A stretch of 64,000 nucleotides of DNA, taken from NCBI GenBank assembly GCA_963930775.1, contig OZ005706.1, positions 6,626,428 through 6,690,427 on the forward strand, given 5' to 3'. Origin of the DNA: Cliona cf. orientalis. Taxonomy: Eukaryota > Porifera > Demospongiae > Clionaida > Clionaidae. Positions 33,058 through 44,111 of this stretch are shown piece after piece; positions within the stretch are counted from its first letter, which is position 1; each line of letters starts with the position of its first letter. The notes under the pieces were generated by a model. The model searched no databases. It saw nothing but the letters and a program-made list of their open reading frames with translations, and was not told the DNA's origin. The position numbers were made by a program, and so were the translations under genes.

Positions 33058-36000
33058 TTACTGATACACAGGTGTTGCTGTGCATATAATTTCTTTGACC
33101 TCAGTCTGATCATTGTTTTCCTCTGGAGTTGGAGACTGATCTCGAGGCTTGGGGATTTCAATGACAGAGAAAGTCACTTCATCTTTACCAGGTTGAACTG
33201 GAGCCAGGGGATACTCATTCACCTCCTCTCCCAGCCGGGGATGATCCTTTCTAATCAGCAAGTAGACGTGATAGACAATCACTCCAACCAGAAGGATGAA
33301 GGTTATGATGGTAGAGGTGTAGGCCACAGCTGTCTGCTTTGTAGCGTCAATTTTGAAGCGGTACCAACTAAAAGCAGACAATGCAAGAAGATTGAAGTAG
33401 AGCATAGCCTCTATGAAGCTCACGAATGATTTTTTGTACACCCTCACCCCAGTAATTTCTTTAATAAGAAAGAGGCTTCCAACTATGATAATTGTTATTA
33501 GGAGTGAAGTTTGAGGATCTCTGGACACAGTGACTGAAGCAGTGATGTACAAGACCACCCTCACGAGCAGTAGCAAGCCAGTCCAGTAACGATACTTACT
33601 GTTGTATGGAGCATGGTAGACAGAGATAAAGGCATTGAGCTTAGTGTTCCTTGTCCACTTGAAAACCTTCCACTCTGGAGCACGAACAAGCCACTGCCAG
33701 AGAAAGAGAAGAATTGTGTAGGGGGCACCAACTAGAATAATCAACAGGGCAATGAGGACAAGAGCTACGTGCTTCCCTCGAAAGTATGGCACATTTCCAT
33801 CAGGAAGCCATACAGTCTCATGTGCGCCATCGGGATAGTCAAGGACAGCAAACGACAAAGCTGTGATAGTCACTGAGAGGAGTTTGGCATAAGATAGCAG
33901 GATTAGTGTAGCTAGAGTTGCAATTGGGTCTTTCTTTCCAATTAGTCCAGCAAATCGAGGGGAGTACTCACTGACTATGATTACAATAATCACTAGGGAG
34001 ATAATGTAGACGGGAAATGCCAGTTGAAGCCAGGTTTTGATGTATGTATCAAGGCCATCAAAGAAACAGACATCAATTCCTATGTCCAGATTAAGCCAAG
34101 CTACAAACACAGTGGGAAAGCTAGGCTCTGACGATGGAAAGAAGACGCCATTGTTAGCTGCTACGATGTTGGCATAAAAGATAAAGCCATTGATCAGTCC
34201 AACAGCCACTGTCATGTTGAGGGCTAACAGTGCAGTCACCAGCAAGATTCCTACTACAAAGGTAGCTAGGAGAATTACAACAAGCGCTGCAGGCCAGTGA
34301 CTGTGACAAGATAAGCAACGTGAACTACCTAGGGAGAGGCTGAAGTGTTTCTGACAACCTCCACATAAAACTCCACTACGATTGTAAGCACATTGTGCGT
34401 CTGCTCCATCAGGAAGGTTGAGATTCATGCTGACATTTTCAGTTGGAGGTTGGCAGTAGTCCAAAGGGCAGTTGGGATGAATGATATAGCCAGGTGGGTC
34501 AGTGTCGTTGATATGAGTGATCCATGAATTAGTGTTCACTCTCACAAGAAATTTAGTTGTCAAGTTGCAGCTAATGATATGGGGAGACAATTTTGAGTCG
34601 CAATCACATCCACATCTTGTATCACTATCAAGAGGATGAAAGCCAACTGGGCAAGTGCACTCACTGAACTCTATATACAAATGTCGTGTGGAGAGCTTGG
34701 AGCTTCCACAAGGACCATCGGCAAAGAGGTTTATTATTTCAAAGTCGTAACGAGAGAATACATTGAATTTTACATTGCTACAATTTTTCCCTACACTCTG
34801 AGTTTGCTGTCCTTCACTAAAGCCACCGTCTTGTGAAGATAGAGAACTGATGATGTTTGCATCTACAGAATGATTGACCTGATCCACTGCAACGAGTGGC
34901 ATAGTGAAAGCTTCTCCTTTCTTGACTTTGATGGTTGGTGGCTGGTAATCGCAGTCTGGCTCACTCTCACTCTTACAAAAACAAACTCGAACAGGCAGAG
35001 AGGATATGGTATCTAATAATGCTGTTATGTTAGTGATGTCACCAAGGTAACTGACACCACTGTAGTGTGGTGGTGGTGGTGCTTCCAATCGCCTGTACAC
35101 TTCAGCAAATGGACTTGGGATGCATCTGTCCAGTAATCCTCCAAAGATGTTGGCTCCTTGCTGACTTGCAGTGTTGCCAAAGAAAAGTGTGTTTATTACA
35201 TTAAATGTATAATACTCAGGATATTCAATGAATCTATGAAGTGCAAGTGTTTGGATGAAGCATTCATTGTCAGGTGAGCAAGCACCAGCATTGGTATTGT
35301 CTGCCACATATATGGCTCCTCCATAGTTGGCATGGTTAGCTCGGAATAGTAGGTGCTCAGAGCGAGCATTCCTAAAAATCGGTCGAATTTTCAGTACATA
35401 CAATTTTGCATTAATTTCTAAATAAAGTCCACTTCCACTTTCTGCTCTGTTGTTAATGAATTGAAGTGTCCATGGTTGATATACAGTAACAGTTGAACTA
35501 GTGGCATGGATTCCTCCACCCCTCAAAGCATCGTTGCCAGAGATGATACAGTTTCCTCTGACTTCAAGATCACTTTGTTGGAGAGAAATCCCACCTCCAC
35601 TGCTGACTGTGGCTGTGTTGTTTGCTATTGTTGTTTCACCATACATCATGATTTTACTCTCGATGGCTAATATTGCTCCACCACGCCTTGCTTGGTTGTT
35701 TGATAATCTGCTTACTCCAGTGAAGATCAGAGTTGACTGGAAGCTTGTGATTGCCCCTCCTTCTTCTTGAGCACCTAATGTTTTGTTTGATTGTTCTGCA
35801 GAGTTCTCTAATCTTGAGTAGCCACTGAAAGTGAGGTTGCTATAAAAAATGTAAAGTGATCCTGAATTATGATAAAATGTACAATTAGTAACATGTGAGG
35901 AGCTTTCTATAGTGAACATTATTCCTCCATGGCTGCTAACTTTGTTACCATAAAAATTGCTACCAATAATGTTGAATAATGAAGTAATGCCCCATGCTAC

Positions 36001-37686
36001 ACCACCATCAGCTGCACTGTTGTTAGTGAAAGTACTACTAGTAATATTAAATGTCGAACTTAATGTGACCATGACACCACCATAATTTGCTGCATTGCTG
36101 TTACCATCACGAGAAGCTGCACTGTTGTTAGTAAATGTACTGCTGATGATATTAAATATTGAATTAACTGTGATCATGACACCACCACTATCAGCTACTA
36201 CACTGTTCGTAAAAGTACTGCCGGTGATATTAAATGATGAATCAGATGTGAGCATGATACCACCCTGAGCTGCACTGTTGTTAGTGAAAGTACTGCTAGT
36301 AATATTAAATATTGAATTAAATGTGACCATGGCACCACCATAATTAACTTTTGCTGCACTGCTGTTACCACCACGAGAAGCTGCACTGTTATTAGTAAAC
36401 GTACTGTTGGTGATATTAAATATCGAATTAAATGTTCTCATGACACCACCACTATCAGCTGCACTGTTGTTTGTAAACGTACTGTTGGTGATATTAAATA
36501 TCGAATTAAATAAGCTCATGACACCACCATGAGAAGCTGCACTGTTGTTAGTAAAGGTACTGCTGGTGATAATCAATAACGAGTTAACCATGTACAGGAC
36601 ACTACGAAAAGAAGCTGCACTGTTGTTGGTGAAAATACTGCCAGCAATAATGAATGAGCCATTAATTGCACAAATTACTCCACCGGACCTTTTAGCTGCA
36701 TTATGACTAAAATTGCTATCTGTGATACTGAACATTGAGTCAATTGTCAGTATTACTCCTACACCATCAACACTGTTGTTAGTAAAAGTGTTACTATGGA
36801 TATTGAATAAGTCTTCATATGCTATCATCACTCCACCATAGATCACGGCTGCATTTTCAATGAAATTGCTATTTTTAATGTTGATTGAGGATTCAGATGT
36901 GATCATGACCCCAGCAAAACTGGCTTTATTGTAACTATAAGTGCTTCCAACAACATGGAGACTGCTATTGTGGGCAAACAGTGCTCCTCCTATCTCGGCT
37001 CTATTGTCTGTGAACTTGCTGCTAACAATTGAAACATTGCTGAAGGTTGCGTACAATGCACCACCAACTGCAAGCGATGGATCTCGATTTAGATAGAGAT
37101 ATTTCAGTACCTGTTGATCATTTGCAAAAGGTGAGATTTCAAGATATTCAAATATGCCAGCATGTACATTGGAAAGGAATGAACTACTTGTAATGCTAGC
37201 ATCAGTCACTTGATTCAGCACTAGTGCTGTGCCTCTGCCTTCCACACCCTCAAAGATGGTGTCTTCAACTATAAACTGCTCCACTTGGCTAACTCTGTTA
37301 CCTCCACAGCCAACAAAGTGCAGATCCTTTACCATAGCAAATGTTGTCTCACTGATGTTGAACTTTCCTGACTGACTGCCACATTCTATATACACAGTTC
37401 CATTGCCTTCTGTGACCATTGTCATTGAGAAGTTGTCTGCATGAGACAGAGAGAGCTCTCCATCAAGACTGTGATTTCCCGGCAGAAAGAAGAGAGATAT
37501 GTTAGCTTCATTTCCGAGGTAGCTGGTGGAATTAGCAGCCAACTGTGGTAGAGTAAGGCAGGGATCTCCAGGACAGTCAACACTCAGTGAGGGTGTGATG
37601 AAGTAGTGTGTCTGGCTGTTTGAGTCAGCATACACCAAGAGGAACAGTAACAGGTGCAGAGTGAGAGCAAAGTGACGGCTACTCAT
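33058..37686 (-). CDS. Beta-helix repeat ectodomain with multi-span membrane domain, 1,542 residues, single exon
   Basis: An intact frame from the ATG at 37686. A signal peptide (LTLHLLLFLLVYADS) leads into an ectodomain of about 1,080 residues. Between about residues 190 and 720 it contains some 15-20 degenerate repeats of the type FNITNSTFTNNSAADSGGVM, the hallmark of right-handed parallel beta helices of polymorphic-outer-membrane type; Asn-Ser-Thr sequons are abundant. A Cys-rich part (CPVGFHPLDSDTRCGCDC, then GVLCGGCQKHFSL) precedes seven or more hydrophobic helices and a charged tail of about 60 residues. At the DNA level the repeats at 36010-36640 are similar enough to recombine. The gene lies between C2-EGF copies 1 and 2. 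Related to the partial gene at 3-1997. The function is unknown: receptor or adhesion protein by layout. Confidence 0.9.
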   Translation of the reverse strand: MSSRHFALTLHLLLFLLVYADSNSQTHYFITPSLSVDCPGDPCLTLPQLAANSTSYLGNEANISLFFLPGNHSLDGELSLSHADNFSMTMVTEGNGTVYIECGSQSGKFNISETTFAMVKDLHFVGCGGNRVSQVEQFIVEDTIFEGVEGRGTALVLNQVTDASITSSSFLSNVHAGIFEYLEISPFANDQQVLKYLYLNRDPSLAVGGALYATFSNVSIVSSKFTDNRAEIGGALFAHNSSLHVVGSTYSYNKASFAGVMITSESSINIKNSNFIENAAVIYGGVMIAYEDLFNIHSNTFTNNSVDGVGVILTIDSMFSITDSNFSHNAAKRSGGVICAINGSFIIAGSIFTNNSAASFRSVLYMVNSLLIITSSTFTNNSAASHGGVMSLFNSIFNITNSTFTNNSAADSGGVMRTFNSIFNITNSTFTNNSAASRGGNSSAAKVNYGGAMVTFNSIFNITSSTFTNNSAAQGGIMLTSDSSFNITGSTFTNSVVADSGGVMITVNSIFNIISSTFTNNSAASRDGNSNAANYGGVMVTLSSTFNITSSTFTNNSAADGGVAWGITSLFNIIGSNFYGNKVSSHGGIMFTIESSSHVTNCTFYHNSGSLYIFYSNLTFSGYSRLENSAEQSNKTLGAQEEGGAITSFQSTLIFTGVSRLSNNQARRGGAILAIESKIMMYGETTIANNTATVSSGGGISLQQSDLEVRGNCIISGNDALRGGGIHATSSTVTVYQPWTLQFINNRAESGSGLYLEINAKLYVLKIRPIFRNARSEHLLFRANHANYGGAIYVADNTNAGACSPDNECFIQTLALHRFIEYPEYYTFNVINTLFFGNTASQQGANIFGGLLDRCIPSPFAEVYRRLEAPPPPHYSGVSYLGDITNITALLDTISSLPVRVCFCKSESEPDCDYQPPTIKVKKGEAFTMPLVAVDQVNHSVDANIISSLSSQDGGFSEGQQTQSVGKNCSNVKFNVFSRYDFEIINLFADGPCGSSKLSTRHLYIEFSECTCPVGFHPLDSDTRCGCDCDSKLSPHIISCNLTTKFLVRVNTNSWITHINDTDPPGYIIHPNCPLDYCQPPTENVSMNLNLPDGADAQCAYNRSGVLCGGCQKHFSLSLGSSRCLSCHSHWPAALVVILLATFVVGILLVTALLALNMTVAVGLINGFIFYANIVAANNGVFFPSSEPSFPTVFVAWLNLDIGIDVCFFDGLDTYIKTWLQLAFPVYIISLVIIVIIVSEYSPRFAGLIGKKDPIATLATLILLSYAKLLSVTITALSFAVLDYPDGAHETVWLPDGNVPYFRGKHVALVLIALLIILVGAPYTILLFLWQWLVRAPEWKVFKWTRNTKLNAFISVYHAPYNSKYRYWTGLLLLVRVVLYITASVTVSRDPQTSLLITIIIVGSLFLIKEITGVRVYKKSFVSFIEAMLYFNLLALSAFSWYRFKIDATKQTAVAYTSTIITFILLVGVIVYHVYLLIRKDHPRLGEEVNEYPLAPVQPGKDEVTFSVIEIPKPRDQSPTPEENNDQTEVKEIICTATPVYQ
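36010..36640 (-). repeat. Coding tandem repeats of the beta-helix protein
   Basis: Units of roughly 66-100 bp containing GCTGCACTGTTGTTAGT and ATATTAAATATTGAATTAA recur about eight times. The length per unit differs by multiples of three, suggesting in-frame gain and loss of helix turns. Confidence 0.85.
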
Positions 37687-38584
37687 TGCTCCAATAGCTG
37701 ACTTAATAATATTATTATGTAGTAAGTATACTGTCTTTAGATGATATACTTGAAGCAGTGCCTTCTCTGCAATATTATATACTGAGGAATGTGTACGGTA
37801 GTATCAAGAGTATAATATTATTATGCTCTTGGTAATATATTTGATGGTTATAATAGTAGCTATCGCAGAATCTGATTGCTTAGGCTTTGCTAAATTTTAA
37901 CCGAATCCTTCTATGAGGCACTTAAATAGCCACGCAGCCTCGCTGATCATGAGCCATGGAGTCTACGTGACTTCTAGGAAAGCTAGTAACATGCATCATG
38001 ATGCATTCTATTATACAATGTCATGTAATAATTTAGGACAACTGATCAGTTGTCCTAAATCATTACATAACATTGTATAATGGAAACTCACCCTATATAT
38101 ACATGGTACCCATGCTATGGACACGGACATGACCAGCCATAATTATGTATGCCAAGCATAGTGTAGTAACATTAAATTTTAATCACTACATGCATGCATG
38201 CACATATTATTTTATTACTATAGAATTGGCTAAATATACCACAATAGGTGCAACACAATTAAACTAAGTATAGAATAATTAGCAATAAGCTAAAATAATA
38301 AGTTTTGCTAGCAAGTACACATAAAATTAATAAAAACATCGTCCAATATCTGATCATTTACAACTGGGTCAATCTTGACATCACGGATAAACCTGGCACA
38401 AAGAGATTCTTGCATGGTCAGAGCAACATTTCAAATGACGGTGACCGTACAGCTTGTTATAACCCAAACTGGTAAAGGCCAGGATAGAGCTTTGTGTAAA
38501 GACATCAAATAGCACAGGGGACTTACTAATATACTTTATAGCTGATATCAAGAGCTTACTGGATCTGGTAATAACCATGTTATA
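37687..38584. other. Spacer holding a 70-bp palindrome
   Basis: AT-rich, without a defendable gene. A near-perfect palindrome lies at 38011-38080 (TTATACAATG ... CATTGTATAA, centre between 38045 and 38046, two mismatches per arm). Confidence 0.7.
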
Positions 38585-40041
38585 GCTAAATGCTGTGCGA
38601 TTCAATGCTAGCTACAGTCATAGCATGCATGCATAGGCATGACTAGTCCTAATTAAGGAATGACATCATGTTTATCTTGTGAGTTGCTGTTAATGGGTGT
38701 GCATGACACTGTTGAATTCGAATTAATTATAGGGGCAGATTTATGGATACAAAGGGTCGATGGAATCAAAATAATGTAGCATGCATGTACAAAATTATTG
38801 TCCAATGGCATGACTCCAGTTTCTGTTATTGACTGGAAACACCCCCTGCTTGGATTTATTATATCGATCTGATTTAATTAGCAGTAGCTAGATGATCACA
38901 TGCAAATTTCTCACGACATTTTATGAATCACTTGAATCATAACTCTTATGTCACAATGTATCATTAATAATACGTATACAAGACTAGTAGTAGCTAGAGG
39001 CTAATAGCTAAGTCCAATTGTTACGTCACACAATCATCCTTTATGCAGTCACGGAGGGGGGCACCCAATTCTGAATCTGAATTCTTGATCTAGTCTGAAT
39101 GTTGCACACATAATTGTATACCATACATGCATGTAGCTTAGCTGATCCTATAAAAGCATGACATGTGACTTGGCTGCTACTCTTACATAAACTGGATTAT
39201 ATCACTCGATCATCTAGTACATCATCCGATTCAAGATTTACCATTGCCAGCAGCAGCTACTTTCTACACCGAAGCCGATCATTCAACATGAAAATCATCG
39301 TTGATCAATTGCAACCTGGGTGGGTAGCTAGCTATTATGCATTAGACTCTAGTTGTAACAAATTCTGTCATTTGATTGGTTGGAATCAAGTATCTAAGTC
39401 ACTTAGTAAACCTACAACTTAGAAAGCTTACAACTTAGAATACTTACAACTTAGAAACCCAGTTTTTGATACCTAGGGCAACAACTTGCATCATGTTACT
39501 TAGCAACCTCATGCTAGAGTCTAAATAAGTTAGACACTTCAGCCAATGGGATCTACAGTCTTTAGAATACTTCAGACACTTATAAAACCCTCAGGCTTCG
39601 CCTTCGGGATTTTATATCAGTGTCTTCAGTATTCTAAATCCTGTAGATCCCTTGGCTTCAGTGTCTAACTTATATGTAGCTACTGTAATAGCTATAGTTA
39701 CCAACCTAGGTTGCATAGGGGTTCATAACTTGACTTGCATACAGGATGGCTCTGTTATTTTTGTGTGATTATTTTCATGATGTGAATCTAGTAACTAAGC
39801 ATCATAGGCTAGATTGAAACCTAATTCAGAAATTTCTATTATTTTTTCAGGAACGTGCTCTTCGCAGTGCTGCTTGCTCAATCTCATGTACACCTGGCTC
39901 CGGCTTACTTGGAACACTCACTGTTCACGTCATGCGAGCTGAGGACCTTCCATGCAGACACCGATGGACTCTTCAGTGGAGATTCTGCCCCCTATACCAG
40001 AGTGAGAGCCCTTCAGGCCGGAGACTGGTGTTCTTAGCACG
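38585..40041 (+). pseudogene. C2-EGF copy 2, broken
   Basis: Homologous to copies 1 and 3 from about 38585, with promoter and TATA box kept (39149). Exon 1 begins at 39289 but jumps after five codons into what is intron sequence in copy 3, so the signal peptide is gone. A hairpin-rich insertion lies at about 39345-39700 in the intron. Exon 2 restarts at 39852 (ERALRSAACSISCTPGSGLL) but carries indels and stops in mid C2 domain at about 40041, where the sequence switches abruptly to DNA homologous to the 5' end of the ISG12-like gene at 30361. The EGF part is missing. It is a recombination relic, not a working gene. Confidence 0.85.
39527..39672. repeat. Inverted repeat inside the copy 2 intron
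   Basis: AAGTTAGACACTTCAGCCAA and GGGATCTACAGT are mirrored by GATCCCTTGG and AGTGTCTAACTT. No counterpart occurs at this place in copies 1 or 3, so it was inserted in copy 2. Confidence 0.7.
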
Positions 40042-41438
40042 ACCGACTATTCCACCCACAATGAGACCAATGATACCGGACATGATATCTTATTGTCAAG
40101 TCTTACTATCAGACGTAAAATATTATTCTATCATGCGCTCTGGCAGTGATAGCTACTGACTGAAAAGAAGCCTAGGCAATTATAGCAAGGGCTTACAAAA
40201 TAAAGATAACCGAGAATGCTAAATTTAGACGGGACAAGGTGATGTCATCCCTTAAAAACGTGTGGGCGTTAGAGGCTCTTTGAGCATGCGTATTACCACT
40301 CTTGGCATTACCTGGATGTCCATACTGTAGAAAATAGGCTTTTGGATTTGTCCATCATTCTTGCAATGTCATGATTGTGTGATCATGTTTGATAGCAGCT
40401 TCTGTTTTCAAACAGCTCTACCCACTAATAGCCTTGACCTCAAACTCAGAGAAACACTCAGAGTATAGCTATAGATCCCCCTGAAACAGTTTAAAGAGTT
40501 CCATTAATGTGACGTGTAGTGTATGTTGAAGTGGCTACTCAGCAGCTGAGTTTCATGCATTAGGACTGCATGCTTTATAGCTCATGTTATGATATCATTG
40601 TTTGCATTTGTATGAGTTCAATGCAGTGTTCCCCCTAAAACTAGGTAATCGAGGTAAATACCGCGTTTAGATTCCAGAATACCGAGTTAAAGTTTCGGAG
40701 CACTATATTATAGACTATTGTAATACCTCACCAAGAAAACACGAACATCAGTATTTTACCTACTTAAGAAAATTTCCTGGGGGGAACACTGGTTCAATGC
40801 TACTGTCATAGCATGCATGTGTGTATAGGCATGACATTGTGTTTATCTTGTAAGTTGCTGTTAATGGATAATATTATGTTGAATTAATTATAGTGGGGGC
40901 ATATTTTCCTGTATTATACATACAAAGGATTGATGGCGTCAAAATAATGTAGCATGCATGCACAAAATTGTCTGATGGCACCATGACTCCAGTTCCTGTT
41001 ATTGACTCGAAAACTCCCACTGTTTGGAGTTCTATATCAAACTGATTTAATTAGCAGTAGCTAAGTGATCACATGCAAATTTCTCACGACATTTTATGAA
41101 TCACTTGAATCATAACTCTTATGTCACAATGTATCATTAATAATACAAGACTAGTAGTAGCTATAGCTATAGCCCCATTGTTACAGCACACAATCACCCT
41201 TTATGCAGTCACAGAGGGGGGCACCCAATTCTGAGTCTGAATTCTCGATCTAGTCTGAATGTTGCATACGCAATTGTATACCATACATGTATAGCTTAGC
41301 TGATCCTATAAAAGCATGTAACTTGCCTGCTACTCTTACATGAACTGGATTATTACTCGATCATCTACATCATCCGATTCAAGATTTACCACTGCCAGCA
41401 GCTATAGCTACTTTCTACATTGAAGCCGATCATTCAAC
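40042..41438. promoter_or_regulatory. Upstream region of C2-EGF copy 3, with ISG12 fragment and TATA box
   Basis: The first 230 bases copy the 5' end and upstream DNA of the ISG12-like gene (30361-30600) without a full frame. The rest parallels 30600-31544, interrupted by the MITE at 40624. The TATAAAAG box at 41307-41314 lies 125 bases before the ATG. Confidence 0.75.
40624..40791. mobile_element. 168-bp hAT-type MITE with 8-bp target duplication
   Basis: Termini CAGTGTTCCCCC and GGGGGAACACTG. GTTCAATG at 40616-40623 is repeated at 40792-40799. The homologous place in duplication copy 1 (ATTCAATG at 30908-30915) has one target copy and no insert, an empty site. Confidence 0.93.
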
Positions 41439-42427
41439 ATGAAAGTCATCGCTCAACCTGTTGGACTGTTGCTTTTGGCAAGTCTCAGCTTGCTTGGATG
41501 CACTGCTGCAGCAGTAGCAGCTGCTCCTAGTGATCAAGATTCAGCTGGGAAACTGTCAAGTGAAGTCAGCAGTGTTGCTCATGTAATACAGAATAATTAT
41601 TTACAATAATCGTGCATTGTTATGCCCCATGATCAATTGCAACTTGGGTGGGTAGCTAGCTATTATACAGTAGCTAGCTACTAGAATAGCTAGTTACCCC
41701 ATAACTTATAACTTGCATACAGGATGGCTCTGTTGTTTTTGTGTGATTCTCATTGGTGTATACACATGATGTGAATCTAGTATTAAATTAAGCATCATGA
41801 AACCTAATTCAGAAATTTCTATTGTATTTTCAGGAACGTGCTCTTCGCAGTACTAGTGCTGCTTGCTCAATCTCATGTACACCTGGCTCAGGGTTACTTG
41901 GAACACTCACTGTTCACGTCATTGAAGCTAGAAACCTTCCAGATACCGATGGACTCTTCAGCGGAGATTCTGACCCCTTTACCAGAGTGAGAGCTCTTCA
42001 AGGGGCTGGTGTTCTTAGCACGACAAGGGAAACACGCACTATTGGAGGCACCGAAAATCCAGTCTGGAATCAAGCTCTTCATTTCGGCTGTGGGGAGTGG
42101 AGATTTATTGATGTCAGTGTGTGGGATAGTGATAGTGGTGGAGATGATCTGTTGATGCCAGTCAGGCGCTTTCCTATCTGCAACTCAGGAAGGTGCTCCA
42201 TCACATACGTCAACTCTGGGTCTACTCTCGACTTTGACGTTGAGGTGAACCCTCGACAGCCGGTGAATGAGTGCTCTTCTTCCAATCCTTGCCTCAATGG
42301 AGGGACCTGTGTGGATACTCCTTGTAGCTTTCGCTGCGATTGTGCTCCTGGATATGTGGGTGATCGATGTGAAGAGTTTGAGTTTCTTTGTAGTGATCCA
42401 AACAGGCCAGTAGAGCTCTGCCCATAG
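41439..42427 (+). CDS. Secreted C2-EGF protein, copy 3
   Basis: Exons 41439-41582 and 41834-42427 give 245 residues. Layout is as in copy 1: signal peptide with an Ala-rich end, C2 domain with the acidic loops DTDGLFSGDSDPFTRV and VWDSDSGGDD, and an EGF module that here has the more canonical CLNGGTC and CDCAPGYVGDRC. The C-terminus differs (EEFEFLCSDPNRPVELCP against QDSQCENGQVCELP). Splice sites are at identical positions in both intact copies. Both look functional; the role is unknown. Confidence 0.88.
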
Positions 42428-44111
42428 CTAGTTAGATCATGACCTGGCTTTGGCATCTAATTTCCAAGTAAAGACTTTAATCTAAGAACTTTCATGAACT
42501 TTGAGTAACTAGCTAGCTATATATAGCTATAGAGGAATATTTTAAGAAGAATATTATTATCATGAATTAGTATTGTGTTCTAGCTTAATTATTAACTATA
42601 CATGATAGCTAGCTATCAAGGCCTTTTATAAATAATTATTCATACTGATGTGTTCTCAGCCTGGGATGCATATGATCAATGATTCTGCTGCACTATGAAT
42701 AATCATTAATTAATCATAATGGCTCAATGATCTTGGGCCTCTGGAATGAAGATCTATACCTTTCATCGCCACAGTGACCATGAGTGAGCTGCCGGGGCTA
42801 CTCTGGAATGAAGCCCTCTCTTTAGGATAGTGGAGATTAAATATGCAGCATGTGGGACAGTGATGCATGGGGATAATGAACTCAGAATGCACCCCCCCCC
42901 CCCCATTTGCAACTCTGGTTGAAAGTGTTCCAAATCACCTAATTTTACTCATTAGTAACTCTGGATCTATACTCTAACTATTTGTTTAATTCTGGGAATG
43001 AGACTGTAATTTTTGCACACGGAGCTAGTAATGAATTCCTTTAATGAGGCAAGCATGACCAGCTGTGCACTTTAATTTATGCATGCTCAGCATGCTCAGT
43101 GACTATTAAACCTCCGCTACTAGCAATAGCTACGTACTTGAACTAAAGTCCCTGAAAATCGGACTACGTAGCTATTGCTAGTAGCGGAGGTTTAGTAGTC
43201 ACTGAGCATGCTGAGCATGCATATAAAATTAAAGACTAATAAAGTGCACAGCTGGTCATGCATGCTCATTAAAGGTATTCATTACTAGCTCCGTGTGCAA
43301 AAATTACAGTCTCATTCCCAGAATTAATGAGCTGACCTCGACCTCAAGAAGCTCGCCCAGAGCCGCGCTATCGGGTAAGGAATTGAAATCCACCTATTTA
43401 TTCATAATTTGTACCATAATATTATAGCTAAATCCGCTGATTGAGTGCCTAGAATATCTTGTACTACTACTATAGAGCAGAATGCTAATGGTAGCATAGC
43501 ACATGGCTGCTAAAGGGAGGGGCCGCTAGGGACGAGCCAGGACCTGCATGGTATAAAGGGCCAGTAGACTCTAGCTGCTGATCATGGTCCTAGCTGTCAG
43601 ATAGTCAAGAGTTTGTATGAAACAATATGCACAGTGTAGCTACACAACAATCATGCATGCGGCATGAATTCAGTGTTAGCCGTTCTATCATGATTAGCTA
43701 TTCATATCTTTAGTATGTTCTCTAACACTATAAATACCCTAAATAAAATTGTCAGAAAAACCAATGATCTTGTCACTTAACAACTGTGCACAGCTTATGG
43801 CCGGTATGGTTGACTAGATCAATGCACAGGTGTTTTCAAATCTAGAAGGTTGAGACGACCATTAAAGTTATGGACACCATTGTGGCCGTAGCTATGGGCC
43901 TGTGACAAGGCAGTAAGGAGGTGTTCTTGCTTTAGCTAGAGATCATGTCTGTATGCGATATGATCGAAGCTGGGACAACAGATTAGAGAGAGGTCCGACC
44001 TTGCTTCAGAGGACCTACTAGATGTTGTTCTTACTAATTTTTTTACATAGGTATATATAATTATTTGTCACTAGGTTCATTGAACTCTTATCATCGACGG
44101 TAGCAGCTGCT
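42428..44111. other. Spacer with poly-C run and foldback repeat
   Basis: Contains the duplicated 3' flank (to about 42720), a 13-base C run at 42892-42904 and the foldback at 42988-43325. Past 43340 I see no gene; a TATAAAG at 43552-43558 follows a GC-rich stretch and could belong to an upstream untranslated exon of receptor A. Confidence 0.5.
42988..43325. repeat. 338-bp foldback inverted repeat
   Basis: The arm beginning AATTCTGGGAATGAGACTG (42988) is mirrored by the arm ending CAGTCTCATTCCCAGAATT (43325). Arms are about 150-160 bp with small indels, and the loop is 28 bases (43137-43164). No coding capacity. Confidence 0.9.
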
